A stretch of 64,000 bases of DNA, from NCBI RefSeq assembly GCF_051020515.1, contig NZ_CP194857.1, positions 1,612,001 through 1,676,000 on the forward strand, in the 5' to 3' direction. The position numbers were made by a program, and so were the translations under genes. Shown here one piece after another: positions 37,301-47,608 of this stretch. The DNA is from CALKWS01 sp051020515. Its GTDB lineage: Bacteria > Actinomycetota > Actinomycetes > Actinomycetales > Beutenbergiaceae. Position 1 is the first letter of the stretch; each line of letters starts with the position of its first letter. The notes below the pieces were generated by a model. It did not search any database. It was not told the origin of the DNA and saw only the letters and a list, made by a program, of their open reading frames with translations.

Positions 37301-37714
37301 TCAGGCGATGGCATCCGGTGGGTCGTCGTCGGGCCGGCGGGGCAACGGGATGGCGCCGCCGTGATCGTCCCCACTGGTGTCGACCACCTCGACCAACTCC
37401 CCGATCCGGGTGACCTCCAGCAGGAACGTCAGCACTTCCGGGGGGTTGAGGATCTGCACCCGGCCCGGAGTACGGCTGGCCAGGCGGGCCAGCAGCGCGA
37501 CCCCGGAGGAGTCGATGAAGGTCACGTGCCTGGCATCCACCTGGGTGGGCACTCCGGCCGCCTCGGCCTCGGCGACGGCGTCGGTCAGTTCGGCGCTGAC
37601 GGAGACATCGACCTCACCGCTGAGCACGATGCGGGTACGGTCGGACTCGAGCAGCGTGTGCACACTGCCGCGCTCACCGCGCGGGTGCTCCTCGCCACTG
37701 TTAACGTCGGCCAA
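37301..37714 (-). CDS. STAS-domain anti-sigma factor antagonist
   Basis: The protein has 137 residues from TTG 37714, the start with GGAGG at good spacing; the frame is open further upstream. The single STAS domain spans about residues 18-110 with RIVLSGEVDVSVSAEL, a phosphorylatable-Ser motif VTFIDSSGVALLARL near 64-78, and a final TFLLEVTRIGELV. An acidic Asp/Pro-rich tail follows. Such proteins release a sigma factor by sequestering an anti-sigma kinase; the PP2C phosphatase that could dephosphorylate it is encoded divergently 108 bases away. Confidence 0.87.
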   Translation of the reverse strand: MADVNSGEEHPRGERGSVHTLLESDRTRIVLSGEVDVSVSAELTDAVAEAEAAGVPTQVDARHVTFIDSSGVALLARLASRTPGRVQILNPPEVLTFLLEVTRIGELVEVVDTSGDDHGGAIPLPRRPDDDPPDAIA

Positions 37715-37822
37715 GGTCAGCCTCCAGGTGCGGTTCGGTCGAACGGGTGCGGAACGGACGCGATCGGTGCGTACCACGGATCAGACCATGTCGTGACATG
37801 CGAGACAAGGAGCCCTCCCACG

Positions 37823-39913
37823 ATGGGACCCGATGCAACCTCCGAGGCTACCGAATCTGTCGAGATGGTGCAGGCCACGGCTCGGGAGGACGCCGTCCGG
37901 GCCCTGCTGGAGGGCGATTTCGCTATCGGTGTCTGGGACCGGCACGGAGGCGCGTTCCGAGCGGTCTGGGTGAACGAGGCATTCACCGAGGTGACCGGGT
38001 ACACCCTGCAGCGAGCGCAGGCACTCGGGGAGGGCATCCTGCGCCCGGGGTACCGTGCCGTGATCGCCGAGCAGGTTGACGAAGTGGGCCCGCAGTCGGA
38101 CCCCTTGCACACGTCCCTACCGATCCGCACCACGGACGGGGAGGACCTGGACGTCCCCGTCACGCTCACGGTCCGGCACGACCCGGAGACCGGGGAGGCA
38201 CGGCGGCTGATCTTCGTTCAGCGCCAGGCCGCCACCACTGCTGAGCAGTTGCTGCCCGAGCACCACTCCCGCCGGGCGCTGGAGGTGGTGGCCAAGATCT
38301 CGGAGATCCTGGTCGACTTCGACGAACCGATGGCCCTGAGTGCCATTGCCAGGATGGTCGGGGCCGGATGCACATCTGGTGCGGTTTCGTCGTCGACGAC
38401 GGCCTGTTGCGGATGTCGGAGGACATCACCGAGCACGTGCGGGTACGCCACGTGGGGGTGGCCCGCGGGCGCACCAGCGCCGACCTGGCCGACCCGGTGG
38501 CACGCCTGCTGTCGCGGGAGCGGATCGAGTCGCTGAACCTCCCGCTGGACGGGCGGCACCCGTCTGGTTCGGCGGCCGCCCAACTGATCGATCTGGTCCG
38601 CCGGCAGTTGCCCGAGGACGCACGCGATGGCCGGGTGCACGTCTTTCCGCTGCTGGGTCGGGGCCGCACGCTGGGTTTGATGACGGCGGTGCCGCACGGT
38701 GAGGTCGAGCACAGCGAGGAACTGCAGACGGTGCTCTACCTGTGCGCCCGGCGGGTGGGGATGGCCCTGGACAACGCCGAGCTGCACCAGGGCGAGCACC
38801 AACTGGTCGAGACCCTGCAGCGGGCGATGCTGCCCGAGTCCGACCCGATCAGTGCGCTGGACGTGTGGACCTACTACGCCCCCAGTTCGGAGCACGCCCA
38901 GGTAGGCGGTGACTGGTATGACGTGATGAGCCTGCCCGATGACGCGGTGGTGCTGGTGATCGGAGACGTGGCCGGGCACGATATCGAGGCCGCCGCGGCG
39001 ATGGGACAGTTGCGTTCGGTGGTGCGGGCTTTCGCCGCGGACCTGCATGACCCCGGTGAGGTCCTTTCCCGGGTGGACCGGATCGTGGACTCAATGCGGA
39101 TCGGCCGGGTGGCCTCGCTGACCTACTCCATCCTCACCCCGATTGACGGCGGCGGTGACTGGGAGTTGCGGTACAGCCGTGCCGGGCACCTACCGGGCTT
39201 GCTGATCAGCGATGGTGAGGTGCGGCAACTCGATGGGGCCGGCGGCAGGCTGGTCGGCTTCGGGGCCACCACGCGCCAGAGCGCGACCGAGCGCCTGCGG
39301 CCCGGGGACGTGCTGGTGCTCTATACCGACGGTCTTGTCGAGCGTCGCGACCGTCCCGCTGCTGCCCCAGGGCCTGGGTGTACTGACCGAGGTGCTCGAT
39401 CGGGCCGAGGCCCGCGATGCGGCGATGGTCGGGGAACTCCTCGTTCGCGAACTCGCCGAATCCCCCGAGGATGATGTGGCCGTGGTGGTGATGCGCGTTC
39501 CGGAACCGGTGGAGGAGAGCCCCGCTCCGGTCCGGGTGCGGCATTGGCGGTTCCCCGGGGTGAAGGAGTCGGTCCGACTGGCCCGCAAGGCCGCTCAGAA
39601 GACCTGCCAGGCGTGGGACCTGGCGGTGGCCGAGTCGGTGGAACTGGTGGTCTCCGAACTCGTCGCCAACGCGGTGCTGCACGGCAGTGGGCCGGTGATG
39701 GTGAATCTGGTGGACACCGGTGAGGGCGTACGGGTGGAGGTCGCCGATGAGAACCCGATGCCGCCGGTCCCGCTGGAGGTGCACCCGGCCCGGGTGGGCG
39801 GATACGGGATGCACATCGTGGCCCGGCTCGCCGACTGGGGCTGGCGGCCCTCCGGTGCCGGCAAGGTGGTGTGGGCCCGGATCGACCCGGCCCCGGAGCA
39901 GCGGGGGCTGTAG
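37823..39913 (+). CDS. PAS-GAF-SpoIIE phosphatase-HATPase regulator, two frameshifts
   Basis: It starts at ATG 37823 behind AGGAG. Order of domains: PAS (about residues 30-130, WVNEAFTEVTGYTLQRAQAL), GAF (about 155-320), PP2C/SpoIIE (about 335-515, with metal-binding VGGDWYDVM near 359 and VIGDVAGHDIEAA), and a C-terminal HATPase_c_2 (about 570-690, with SELVANAVLHGSG near 611 and GGYGMHIVARLA). The frame shifts near 38360-38366 and back near 39349-39356; the two are compensating, giving 696 residues. Having both STAS phosphatase and anti-sigma kinase modules in one chain makes it a switch for the flanking STAS proteins (inference). Confidence 0.88.
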
Positions 39914-40034
39914 CCGGCCTGACCAGCTACGCCGGCCACGCCACGCCGGCTCGGCGTCGCTGCTCGTGCCTGAGCCGTCAACCGGTCGGCGAGCCGCACC
40001 GCGAGGCCCCTGACCGGTGCTGCGCGGGGTCGTC

Positions 40035-40364
40035 TCAGCGTCGCTTCTTGGCCAGGTCGAACAGGCCCAATCCGCCACGCACATCAAGCAGGAACATGTC
40101 CCGGGAGGAAGCGTTGCGCAACCGGATCCGCCCGGCCCGTCGGCGCACCGCGTGCGCCAACTTCAACAGGGTGCTCACCCCGGTGGAGTCCATGAACTCC
40201 AGATCGGCCAGGTCCACGATCACATCGTCGGCTCCGTCGACCTGAAGGCGATCGAGGACGGCTTCGGCCTCGGCGCGGCAGCGCAGATCCAGGTCCCCAC
40301 TCACGGTGAGGACCGTGGTGCCGTGATCGGCACGTACCGTCAGGTGCTCAGCGGGTGGTGCCAT
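40035..40364 (-). CDS. STAS-domain anti-sigma factor antagonist
   Basis: This compact 109-residue protein is essentially a bare STAS domain: TTVLTVSGDLDLRCRAEAEA, VIVDLADLEFMDSTGVSTLL near residues 48-67 with the conserved DSTG phosphorylation site, and a C-terminal RGGLGLFDLAKKRR. It is convergent with the PP2C/HATPase gene 121 bases away, and its divergent neighbour is the DUF3151 gene. Together with the STAS gene at 37301 it suggests a partner-switching unit with two antagonists. The sigma factor is not in the window. Confidence 0.88.
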   Translation of the reverse strand: MAPPAEHLTVRADHGTTVLTVSGDLDLRCRAEAEAVLDRLQVDGADDVIVDLADLEFMDSTGVSTLLKLAHAVRRRAGRIRLRNASSRDMFLLDVRGGLGLFDLAKKRR

Positions 40365-40431
40365 GAGGTTTCAGAGTAGGTCCGAGCGCGACGACCCGCA
40401 TCCGGAGCCGGGGTGATGGGAGACTGATCCC

Positions 40432-40842
40432 ATGCGTGAGAATCTGCTCGGTGGGCCCGAGCCCACTTACCTGCCCCAGGACCACCCCGATGTGCCCGCC
40501 CGCGCGGCCGTGGCTGCCGGCACCCCGCCGGTGCAGGTCGCCGCGGAGTACCCGGCGGCCTCCTACCCCTGGGCGCTGCTGGCTCGCGAGGCCCTGGCAG
40601 CCGGTGAGACGGTCGCCGCCTACGCCTTCGCCCGCACCGGCTACCACCGCGGCCTGGATGCGCTGCGCCGGGCCGGATGGCGCGGGCACGGGCCGATCCC
40701 GGCCACCCACGAACCCAACCAGGGCTTCCTGATGGCGCTGGTGGCGCTGGCCACCGCCGCTGAGCGGATCGGGGAGGACGAGGAGGCCCAGCGGTGCCGC
40801 ACCTTCGCCACCGACTCCGACCCGGCTGCACTGGAACTGTGA
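40432..40842 (+). CDS. DUF3151 family protein
   Basis: The 136-residue, probably cytoplasmic protein has the DUF3151 pattern: ENLLGGPEPTYLPQD at the N-terminus, AASYPWALLAREAL near residues 44-57, and AFARTGYHRGLDALRRAGWR near 65-84, then HEPNQGFLMALVALATAAER. The helical repeats resemble a TPR-like fold. The family is actinobacterial and, as here, often next to purA; its function is unknown. It starts 67 bases from the divergent STAS gene and precedes purA by 85 bases on the same strand. Confidence 0.88.
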   Translation: MRENLLGGPEPTYLPQDHPDVPARAAVAAGTPPVQVAAEYPAASYPWALLAREALAAGETVAAYAFARTGYHRGLDALRRAGWRGHGPIPATHEPNQGFLMALVALATAAERIGEDEEAQRCRTFATDSDPAALEL

Positions 40843-40927
40843 ACCACTAACCTGCTACCGGTCGCACCCATCGGAACCGGTCCAGCGACCGGCTCGGCGG
40901 CCGGAACATGAACGAAAGGGACAATCG

Positions 40928-42214
40928 ATGCCCGCAGTGGTGGTGCTCGGCGCTCAATGGGGCGACGAGGGTAAGGGGAAGGCGACCGACCAACTCGGTT
41001 CGCGCGTGGACTACGTGGTGAAGTTCAATGGCGGCAACAACGCCGGGCACACCGTGGTGGTCGGTGCGGAGAAGTACGCGCTGCACCTGCTGCCCTCGGG
41101 CATCCTGTCACCGGGCTGCACCCCGGTGATCGGGAACGGCGTCGTGGTGGACCTGGAGGTCCTGTTCGATGAACTCGAGGGACTGAACGCCCGCGGTGTG
41201 GACACCTCCAAACTGCTGGTCTCCTCCTCGGCACACGTCATCCCCTCCTACAACCGCACCATGGACAAGGTCACCGAACGGTTCCTGGGCAAACGCCAGA
41301 TCGGCACCACCGGACGCGGCATCGGGCCGACCTACGCCGACAAGATGAACCGCGTGGGCATCCGTGTCTCCGACCTGTTCGACGCCAAGATCCTGCGCGA
41401 GAAGGTCGAGGGCGCCCTGGACCAGAAGAACCAGATCCTGGTGAAGATCTACAACCGCCGAGCCGCGGAGATCGACGAGGTGGTCGATGAACTCCTCGCC
41501 CACGCCGAGCGGGTGCGCCCGATGGTGGCCGACACCTCACTGGTACTGAACCAGGCCCTGGACGCCGGCCGGACGGTGGTGTTCGAGGCTGGGCAGGCCA
41601 CCATGCTGGACGTGGACCACGGCACCTATCCGTTCGTGACCTCCTCCTCGGCCACCGCCGGCGGGGTGTGCACCGGCGCCGGTATCGGCCCCACCCGCAT
41701 CGACCGGATCGTCGGGGTCATCAAGGCCTACACCACCCGGGTGGGCGAGGGCCCCTTCCCCACCGAACTGCACGACGACGACGGGGAGTACCTGCGCAAG
41801 ACCGGTGGTGAGTTCGGGGTCACCACGGGCCGCCCGCGACGCACCGGCTGGTACGACGCGGTCATCGCCCGGTACTCCTCCCGCGTCAACGGGCTGACCG
41901 ACCTGGTGCTGACCAAACTCGACGTGCTGACCGGCCTGGAGAAGGTGCCGGTCTGCGTGGCCTATGACGTCGACGGGGTGCGGCACACCGAGATGCCGGT
42001 GAACCAGTCCGACTTCCACCACGCCACTCCGGTGTATGAGGAGTTGGACGGCTGGATCGAGGACATCAGCACCGCCCGCACCTTCGCGGAACTACCGGAG
42101 AACGCCCAGCGCTACGTGCTGGCCCTGGAGGAGATGTCGGGCACCCGCATCTCCGCCGTGGGGGTGGGACCGGACCGGGAGGCCACCATCGTGCGTCACG
42201 ACCTCCTGGGCTGA
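40928..42214 (+). CDS. purA: Adenylosuccinate synthetase
   Basis: It forms adenylosuccinate from IMP, aspartate and GTP, the first step to AMP. The 428 residues start at ATG 40928 with GAAAGGGA upstream. The features are the GTP loop GAQWGDEGKGKATD (residues 7-20, with catalytic Asp and Lys), NNAGHTVVVG near 38-47, QIGTTGRGIGPTYADK near 127-142, GTYPFVTSSSATAGGVCTGAG near 233-253 (written in two halves, GTYPFVTSSS and ATAGGVCTGAG), and TTGRPRRTGW near 300-309. Full length, no breaks. Confidence 0.98.
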   Translation: MPAVVVLGAQWGDEGKGKATDQLGSRVDYVVKFNGGNNAGHTVVVGAEKYALHLLPSGILSPGCTPVIGNGVVVDLEVLFDELEGLNARGVDTSKLLVSSSAHVIPSYNRTMDKVTERFLGKRQIGTTGRGIGPTYADKMNRVGIRVSDLFDAKILREKVEGALDQKNQILVKIYNRRAAEIDEVVDELLAHAERVRPMVADTSLVLNQALDAGRTVVFEAGQATMLDVDHGTYPFVTSSSATAGGVCTGAGIGPTRIDRIVGVIKAYTTRVGEGPFPTELHDDDGEYLRKTGGEFGVTTGRPRRTGWYDAVIARYSSRVNGLTDLVLTKLDVLTGLEKVPVCVAYDVDGVRHTEMPVNQSDFHHATPVYEELDGWIEDISTARTFAELPENAQRYVLALEEMSGTRISAVGVGPDREATIVRHDLLG

Positions 42215-42261
42215 GCCCGGCCCTGCACGCCGTGACCGCCCGCTCCCACGGCCCGTTGCGT

Positions 42262-44032
42262 TCAGAACTCGGGCCGGTCGGCGCCGCGCCGTCGCCCGAA
42301 CCGGCGGCTACGAGGCGCGTTCACCAGACCTTCCTCGAGCAGCGTCTCGGAGACCTCCTGGGTGAGTTCGCGGCGCACCATGCGGCGCTGGATGCGCAGT
42401 GTCTGCTCTCGCTGGGCCCGGAACTCCCGCACGATCGAGAACACCATCAGGATCATCACCACCGAGAAGGGCAGCGCGATGATGATCGCCACGTCCTGCA
42501 ACGCCCCGAGTGCCGACTCCTCGAGTTCGGGATCACCTGCGGCCGCCGCCAGCCCCGCCAGCAGCAGCGCCATGGCCACGAGCCCCTCGATCACCGACCA
42601 CAGCACCCGGCTCCAGCTGGGCGGCTCCACCATCCCTCCGGAGGCGAGCATGTCCACCACGAGGGAGCCGGAGTCGGAGGAGGTGATGAAGAACAGCGTG
42701 ATCAGCAGGATGACCAGGCCCGCGACCACCGTGCCACCGGGGAAGCCCTGCAGGAAGGTGAAGAGCACCCCTTCGGTGTCCACCGCCCCGTCGGTGACCA
42801 GACCGCCCTCGAGCCGTTCCCGCAGCACCGCCCCGCCGCCGAGCACGGTGAACCAGAGGATGGAGAACAGCGCGCGGGGACAAGCAGCACCCCGAGCACG
42901 AACTCGCGCACGGTTCGGCCGCGGGAGATGCGGGCGATGAAGACCCCCACGAAGGGCGCCCAGGAGATCCACCAGCCCCAGTAGAAGGCGGTCCACCAGC
43001 CTTGCCACTCCAGGGCCGCGGGTCCGATGGACGCGGCGGTGTTGAAACTCAGATCGATGAACGAGGCGACGTAGGCGCCGATGCCCTCGATGTACTGGCG
43101 CAGGAAGAACAGCGTGGGCCCGAACACGAACACGAAGGTCAGCAGGCCCAGGGCCATCCCCATGTTGATGCGGGAGAGCCACTTGATGCCCTTCTTCACC
43201 CCGGTGACCACGGAGACGATCGCAGCGGCGGTGATGATCCCGATCAGCACCACGTAGACCAGTGCGAGTGAGGAATCGGCGTCGAGTACGTCCAGGAACG
43301 TCAGGCCCGCGGCGATCTGCATCACGCCCAGGCCCAGGGACGTTGCCACCCCGAAGATGGTGCCGACGACGGCGATCACGTCGATCGCATCACCCGTCCA
43401 GCCCCGGACCCGGTCACCCAGCAAGGGCTGCAAGGTCCACCGCAACGAGATCGGGCGGCGCTTGACGTGCACTGCGTAGGCCACCGCGAGACCGACGACG
43501 ACGTAGATCGCCCAGGGGTGCAGGCCCCAGTGCAGGAACGTGACCGCCAGGGAGGCCTCGGCCGCCTCGGCGGGATTGTCCTCGGGCGCACCGAAGATCG
43601 GATAGCTGGCGGTGTCGGCGAAGTGGTTGAGGGGTTCGGCCACGCCCCAGAACACCAGCCCGATGCCCATACCGGCGGCGAACAGCATCGCCAGCCAGGT
43701 GGGCAGGGTGAATTCGGCCTTCTCGTCGTCGCGCCCGAGTTTGATGTCCCCGTAGTGGCTCAATCCCACCCACAGCGAGAACACCACGAACGCCGTCACG
43801 ACCAGGGCGTAGTACCAACCCACTCCCTGGATGACCACTTCCCGGACGTTGCCGAGCGTCTCCCCGCGCTCAGCGGGGCCAGGACGGCCCAGAGCACGAA
43901 CGCCAGGATGATGCCCATCGCGGGGAGGAACACCCGGGGTTGCACGGAGGTGTACCACGGTCGGTCCGGGTCGTGAACCGGCGCCTGGATCTCCGGTTCG
44001 CCGCCGACCGTGGCTGGGGGCGAGGTTGACAT
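42262..44032 (-). CDS. BCCT-family betaine/choline/carnitine transporter, two frameshifts
   Basis: A twelve-helix sodium- or proton-coupled importer of compatible solutes. The N-terminus MSTSPPATVGGEPEIQAP starts at ATG 44032 behind AAGGGC and breaks near 43865. The middle frame has AMLFAAGMGIGLVFWGVAEP, FLHWGLHPWAIYVVVGLAVA, and WWISWAPFVGVFIARISRG, and breaks near 42878. The last frame has TLFFITSSDSGSLVVDM (sodium-site region) and a basic C-terminal tail. Restored, it is about 590 residues and complete. The other BCCT copy at 12.45 kb lacks the first helices. Confidence 0.9.
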
Positions 44033-44170
44033 CGTTGTGCCCTTCTTGTCGCCTGCATCGGTCCGTCACCGACCGTATCGGGTTCGTCCAGGACTGCGAT
44101 CCCAGGGAGCGCGGGCCCGGGCCGGACCGGTGCGGGACGACCCGGGCCAGGGCGGGTAGTCTTGACGACC

Positions 44171-45441
44171 GTGAAGATTCTGCTCATCGGCGCCGGTGCC
44201 CGCGAACATGCTCTCGGCCGGGCGTTGCGCAACGACCCGTCGGTGTCCGAGGTGTTCGCCGCGCCGGGCAATCCGGGGATCGCGCAGGTGGCCACCACGT
44301 TCGAGGTGGATATGCTCGACGGCTCTGCGGTGGCGCGACTGGCCACGGAACTCGGTGTGGACCTGGTGGTGATCGGGCCGGAGGCCCCGCTGGTGGCCGG
44401 CGTCGCCGATGCGGTGCGCGAGGCCGGGATCGCCGTGTTCGGCCCCGGCAAGGAGGCGGCACGGCTGGAGGGGTCGAAGGCGTTCGCCAAACAGGTCATG
44501 GCTGACGCCGGGGTGCCCACCGCGATGGCACACGTGTGCATGACCGCCGCCGAGGTGGAGGCCGCGATGGCGGACTTCGGCGCCCCGCACGTGATCAAGG
44601 ACGACGGACTGGCCGCCGGCAAGGGGGTGGTGGTCACCGGTGACCGTCTCGCGGCGCTCGCCCACGCGCAGGGTTGCCTGGGCAAGCCGGGCGGGGCGAT
44701 CGTGGTGGAGGAGTTCCTGGACGGTCCGGAGATCTCCCTGTTCTGTCTGTCCGACGGCAGGACCGTGGTGCCGCTTGCGCCCGCGCAGGACTTCAAACGG
44801 CTGGGCGACGGCGACGCCGGGCCGAACACCGGCGGCATGGGGGCCTACTCCCCGCTGCCTTGGGCGCCCGCGCGGACCTGGTGGAGCAGGTGGTGGAGCG
44901 GGTCGCCCAGCCCGCGGTCGATGAACTGGCGCGCCGCGGCACCCCCTTCGTCGGCTTGCTCTACTGCGGCCTGGCGATGACCTCGCGCGGGATCCGCGTG
45001 ATCGAGTTCAACGCCCGCTTCGGTGACCCCGAGACCCAGGTGGTCCTGGCCCGGCTGGACTCCCCGCTGGCCACGGTGCTGCACGCCACCGCGACCGGCA
45101 CCCTGGACCGGATCCCGCCGCTGCGCTGGTCCGAGGAGGCCGCTGTCACGGTGGTGCTGGCCTGCCCGGGTTACCCGGAGGGGCCCACCCTCGGTTCGGC
45201 GATCAACGGCGTGGCCGAGGCCGAACAGGTTCCGGGCGTGCACGTGCTGCACGCCGGTACCGTGACCGACGACGCCGGCGCGCTGGTCTCCGCGGGGGGC
45301 CGGGTGCTGTCCGTGGTGGGGACCGGTGCGGACCTGGCCGTGGCGCGCCAGCGGGCCTATGAGGCCATGACCCGGATCGATCTGGAGGGGTGTCTGTTTC
45401 GCACCGACATCGCCGCCCCGGAGCGACTGCCGGTGGGCTGA
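44171..45441 (+). CDS. purD: Phosphoribosylamine-glycine ligase, one frameshift
   Basis: It makes GAR from phosphoribosylamine, glycine and ATP in purine synthesis. The start is GTG 44171 (KILLIGAGAREHALG); TTG 44162 is possible. ATP-grasp hallmarks are GPEAPLVAGVADAVREAGI, the P-loop-like IKDDGLAAGKGVVVTG near residues 140-155, and GGMGAYSPLP near 222-231. The frame breaks near 44868-44876 in GGGCGCCCGCGCGG. It resumes with VVERVAQPAVDELARRGTPF and FNARFGDPETQVVLARLDSP. Restored, it is about 423 residues, the normal length. It is the first of the pur genes here. Confidence 0.95.
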
Positions 45442-45447
45442 GCCCAC

Positions 45448-46617
45448 TCAGTCGACCGGCTGGACCTGCAGTAGCACCCCGGTGCGGACCAGGTCCCGCA
45501 ACCCCTGGTGCCGGGCGCCCTCGACGCGGAACCGGATCCCGCCGCCGGGCTGATCGAACCAGGGCGGCACGATCTCGGCCTGGACCTCTACCGGCGCCGC
45601 GGCCATCAGGACCACCTGGCCGGCGCCGGGCCCGCCCGCGCCCTCCGGCAGGGACCGGTGCGGCCAGGGCGTCTGCCAGGGGAAGAAGTACAGCCCGTCC
45701 AGCACCCCGATCCGGTCGAACGGCACCCCGGCGGCCAGGTTGGTGATGATCCCACCCGGTCCGGCGCGCTCCAGCCGACCGCGCAGCTCGGCGTAGGCGG
45801 ACTGGGCGGCCCGGGCGCGCTCGGCGAGTTCGGCCCGGGACACCGGCGTGGGCGCCGGCAGCGGCTGGTGCACGTAGTCCCACACCGCCCGGCAGCCCAG
45901 TTCTTCGGTGGAGTACTCGGCGATGAACTCGTGCTGTCCGTAGTCGATGATCTGCAACGAGTAGTGCGCGCTGGAGTGACGCACCAGCGTCACGGTGCCC
46001 TCGAAGGGTGCCACGTCGCTGCCGGGCAGGGCCACCCCGCCGGCGGGGAAACCCGCCCGATCCAGGGCCTGGCGCAACCGGGCGGTCTCATCGCCGGCGA
46101 CCACCTGCACGGCCAGCCATGGCAGCAGGTGGTTGCGATCGCGGGGGTAGCGGCGCAGGTCCGCGGCCCAGCGCGCCTCATCCGGTACCGGCGTGCCGCC
46201 GGGACGCCCCAGCATGGAGCCACCGGGGGAGTTCCAGTACGGGCGCTGGGTGTAGTTGAAGTGCAGCGACGGCTGTCCGCCGGTGAGGCGCACCACCGCC
46301 GACAGCCATGTCCCGGTGCCGGGCCGGGCCATCAGCGCCCGCAACTGTGCCATCTGCACCGTGACCGGCTCGGGGACCGGCACCCGGGCCGCGCTCTGCT
46401 CGGTGCCCACCAGGAGTCGGCCGCTGTGGTGGGTGCCTGCCTGGGACCACTCCAGGTGCACTACCGTACGGGGGGAGGCCCCGTCGTCGTCGGCCTGTCC
46501 GCCCTCGGTATGCGCAGCCGCGCCCACGCCCCCCGCGTGCTCGGCGGCGACCCGCAGGTGCCCGATGACCGACTCCGCGAGTTCGCGTTCGCCGTCGGGC
46601 AGGTCTGCAGGGGTCAT
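45448..46617 (-). CDS. TNT-domain protein (predicted NAD glycohydrolase-like toxin fold) with N-terminal accessory domain
   Basis: The 389-residue protein lies antisense between purD and purC. The C-terminal part resembles the tuberculosis necrotizing toxin (TNT) NADase domain: FDRIGVLDGLYFFP at residues 300-313, WPHRSLPEG at 318-326, and PPWFDQPGGGIRFRV at 351-365. The positions equivalent to TNT Arg, Tyr, Arg and Gln (here R302, Y310, R321, Q356) are present. Residues 10-170 (VVHLEWSQAGTHHSGRLLVG, LHFNYTQRPYWNSPGG, DLRRYPRDRNHLLPWLA) recall YezG/DUF600-type immunity folds. No signal peptide or WXG leader is seen. Assignments rest on recognised patterns. Confidence 0.68.
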   Translation of the reverse strand: MTPADLPDGERELAESVIGHLRVAAEHAGGVGAAAHTEGGQADDDGASPRTVVHLEWSQAGTHHSGRLLVGTEQSAARVPVPEPVTVQMAQLRALMARPGTGTWLSAVVRLTGGQPSLHFNYTQRPYWNSPGGSMLGRPGGTPVPDEARWAADLRRYPRDRNHLLPWLAVQVVAGDETARLRQALDRAGFPAGGVALPGSDVAPFEGTVTLVRHSSAHYSLQIIDYGQHEFIAEYSTEELGCRAVWDYVHQPLPAPTPVSRAELAERARAAQSAYAELRGRLERAGPGGIITNLAAGVPFDRIGVLDGLYFFPWQTPWPHRSLPEGAGGPGAGQVVLMAAAPVEVQAEIVPPWFDQPGGGIRFRVEGARHQGLRDLVRTGVLLQVQPVD

Positions 46618-46677
46618 GACCGCATTATCATCGGCCGTGACCTGTCGATGCACACCTGGGGGTGATTGACTAAAGGG

Positions 46678-47571
46678 GTGCACACCAACGCCCCTGACCT
46701 GCCCGGCTGGCGCCACGTCTACTCCGGCAAGGTCCGAGACCTGTATGAACCCATCTCCGGGCCCCCCGACCGGGTGCTGGTGGTGGCCAGTGACCGGATC
46801 AGCGCCTATGACCACGTGCTGACCTCGACGATCCCGGACAAGGGGGCGGTGCTGACGGCGCTGAGCCTGTGGTGGTTCGAGCGGCTGGCCACGCTGGTGC
46901 CGAACCACGTGATCTCGGTGGAGGTGCCGGCCGCGGTGGCGGGCCGGGCGATGATCTGCCGGCGCCTGCAGATGTTCCCGGTGGAGTGCGTGGCCCGGGG
47001 CTACCTGACCGGTTCGGGCCTGGCCGAGTACACCCGCGACGGCACCGTGTGCGGTATCGAACTGCCCGAGGCGTTGGTGGACGGTTCGAAACTCCCCGAG
47101 CCGATCTTCACCCCGGCTACCAAGGCCCAGGTCGGGGAACACGATGAGAACGTCACCTTCGGCCAGGTCGCCCGCCTCATCGGCGACGACGACGCCGCAC
47201 GGCTGCGCGACGTCACCCTGGCGGTGTACACCCACGCCGAGGGGATCGCCGCCGGGCGCGGGGTGATCCTGGCCGACACCAAACTGGAGTTCGGGCGGGA
47301 CCCCGGCAGCGGTGCCCTGGTGCTCGGCGATGAGGTGCTCACCCCCGACTCCTCCCGGTACTGGCCCGCCGAGCACCACGAGCCTGGGCGCCCCCAGCCC
47401 AGTTTCGACAAGCAGTACGTCCGCGACTGGCTCACCTCCCCCGAATCCGGGTGGGACCGGGCCGGCACCGAGGCCCCGCCGCCGCTGCCCGAGGACGTCG
47501 TCGAACGCACCCGCCGGCGGTACCTGCACGCCTACGAGCGCGTCACCGGGCGGGCCTTCACCGCGGGATAG
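46678..47571 (+). CDS. purC: Phosphoribosylaminoimidazole-succinocarboxamide synthase
   Basis: It converts CAIR plus aspartate to SAICAR. About 297 residues from GTG 46678; TTG 46666 in the same frame is possible, and neither has a well-placed RBS. Signatures are the N-terminal YSGKVRDLYEP, VVASDRISAYDHVLTSTIPD near residues 34-53, ECVARGYLTGSGLAEY near 103-118 and the SAICAR-synthase motif LADTKLEFG near 198-206, with DSSRYWP downstream. Length agrees with the actinobacterial form. purS follows after 37 bases. Confidence 0.95.
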   Translation: MHTNAPDLPGWRHVYSGKVRDLYEPISGPPDRVLVVASDRISAYDHVLTSTIPDKGAVLTALSLWWFERLATLVPNHVISVEVPAAVAGRAMICRRLQMFPVECVARGYLTGSGLAEYTRDGTVCGIELPEALVDGSKLPEPIFTPATKAQVGEHDENVTFGQVARLIGDDDAARLRDVTLAVYTHAEGIAAGRGVILADTKLEFGRDPGSGALVLGDEVLTPDSSRYWPAEHHEPGRPQPSFDKQYVRDWLTSPESGWDRAGTEAPPPLPEDVVERTRRRYLHAYERVTGRAFTAG

Positions 47572-47608
47572 GATCGACCCCGGAGCCCACACGCAAGGAG
47601 TTGCATTC

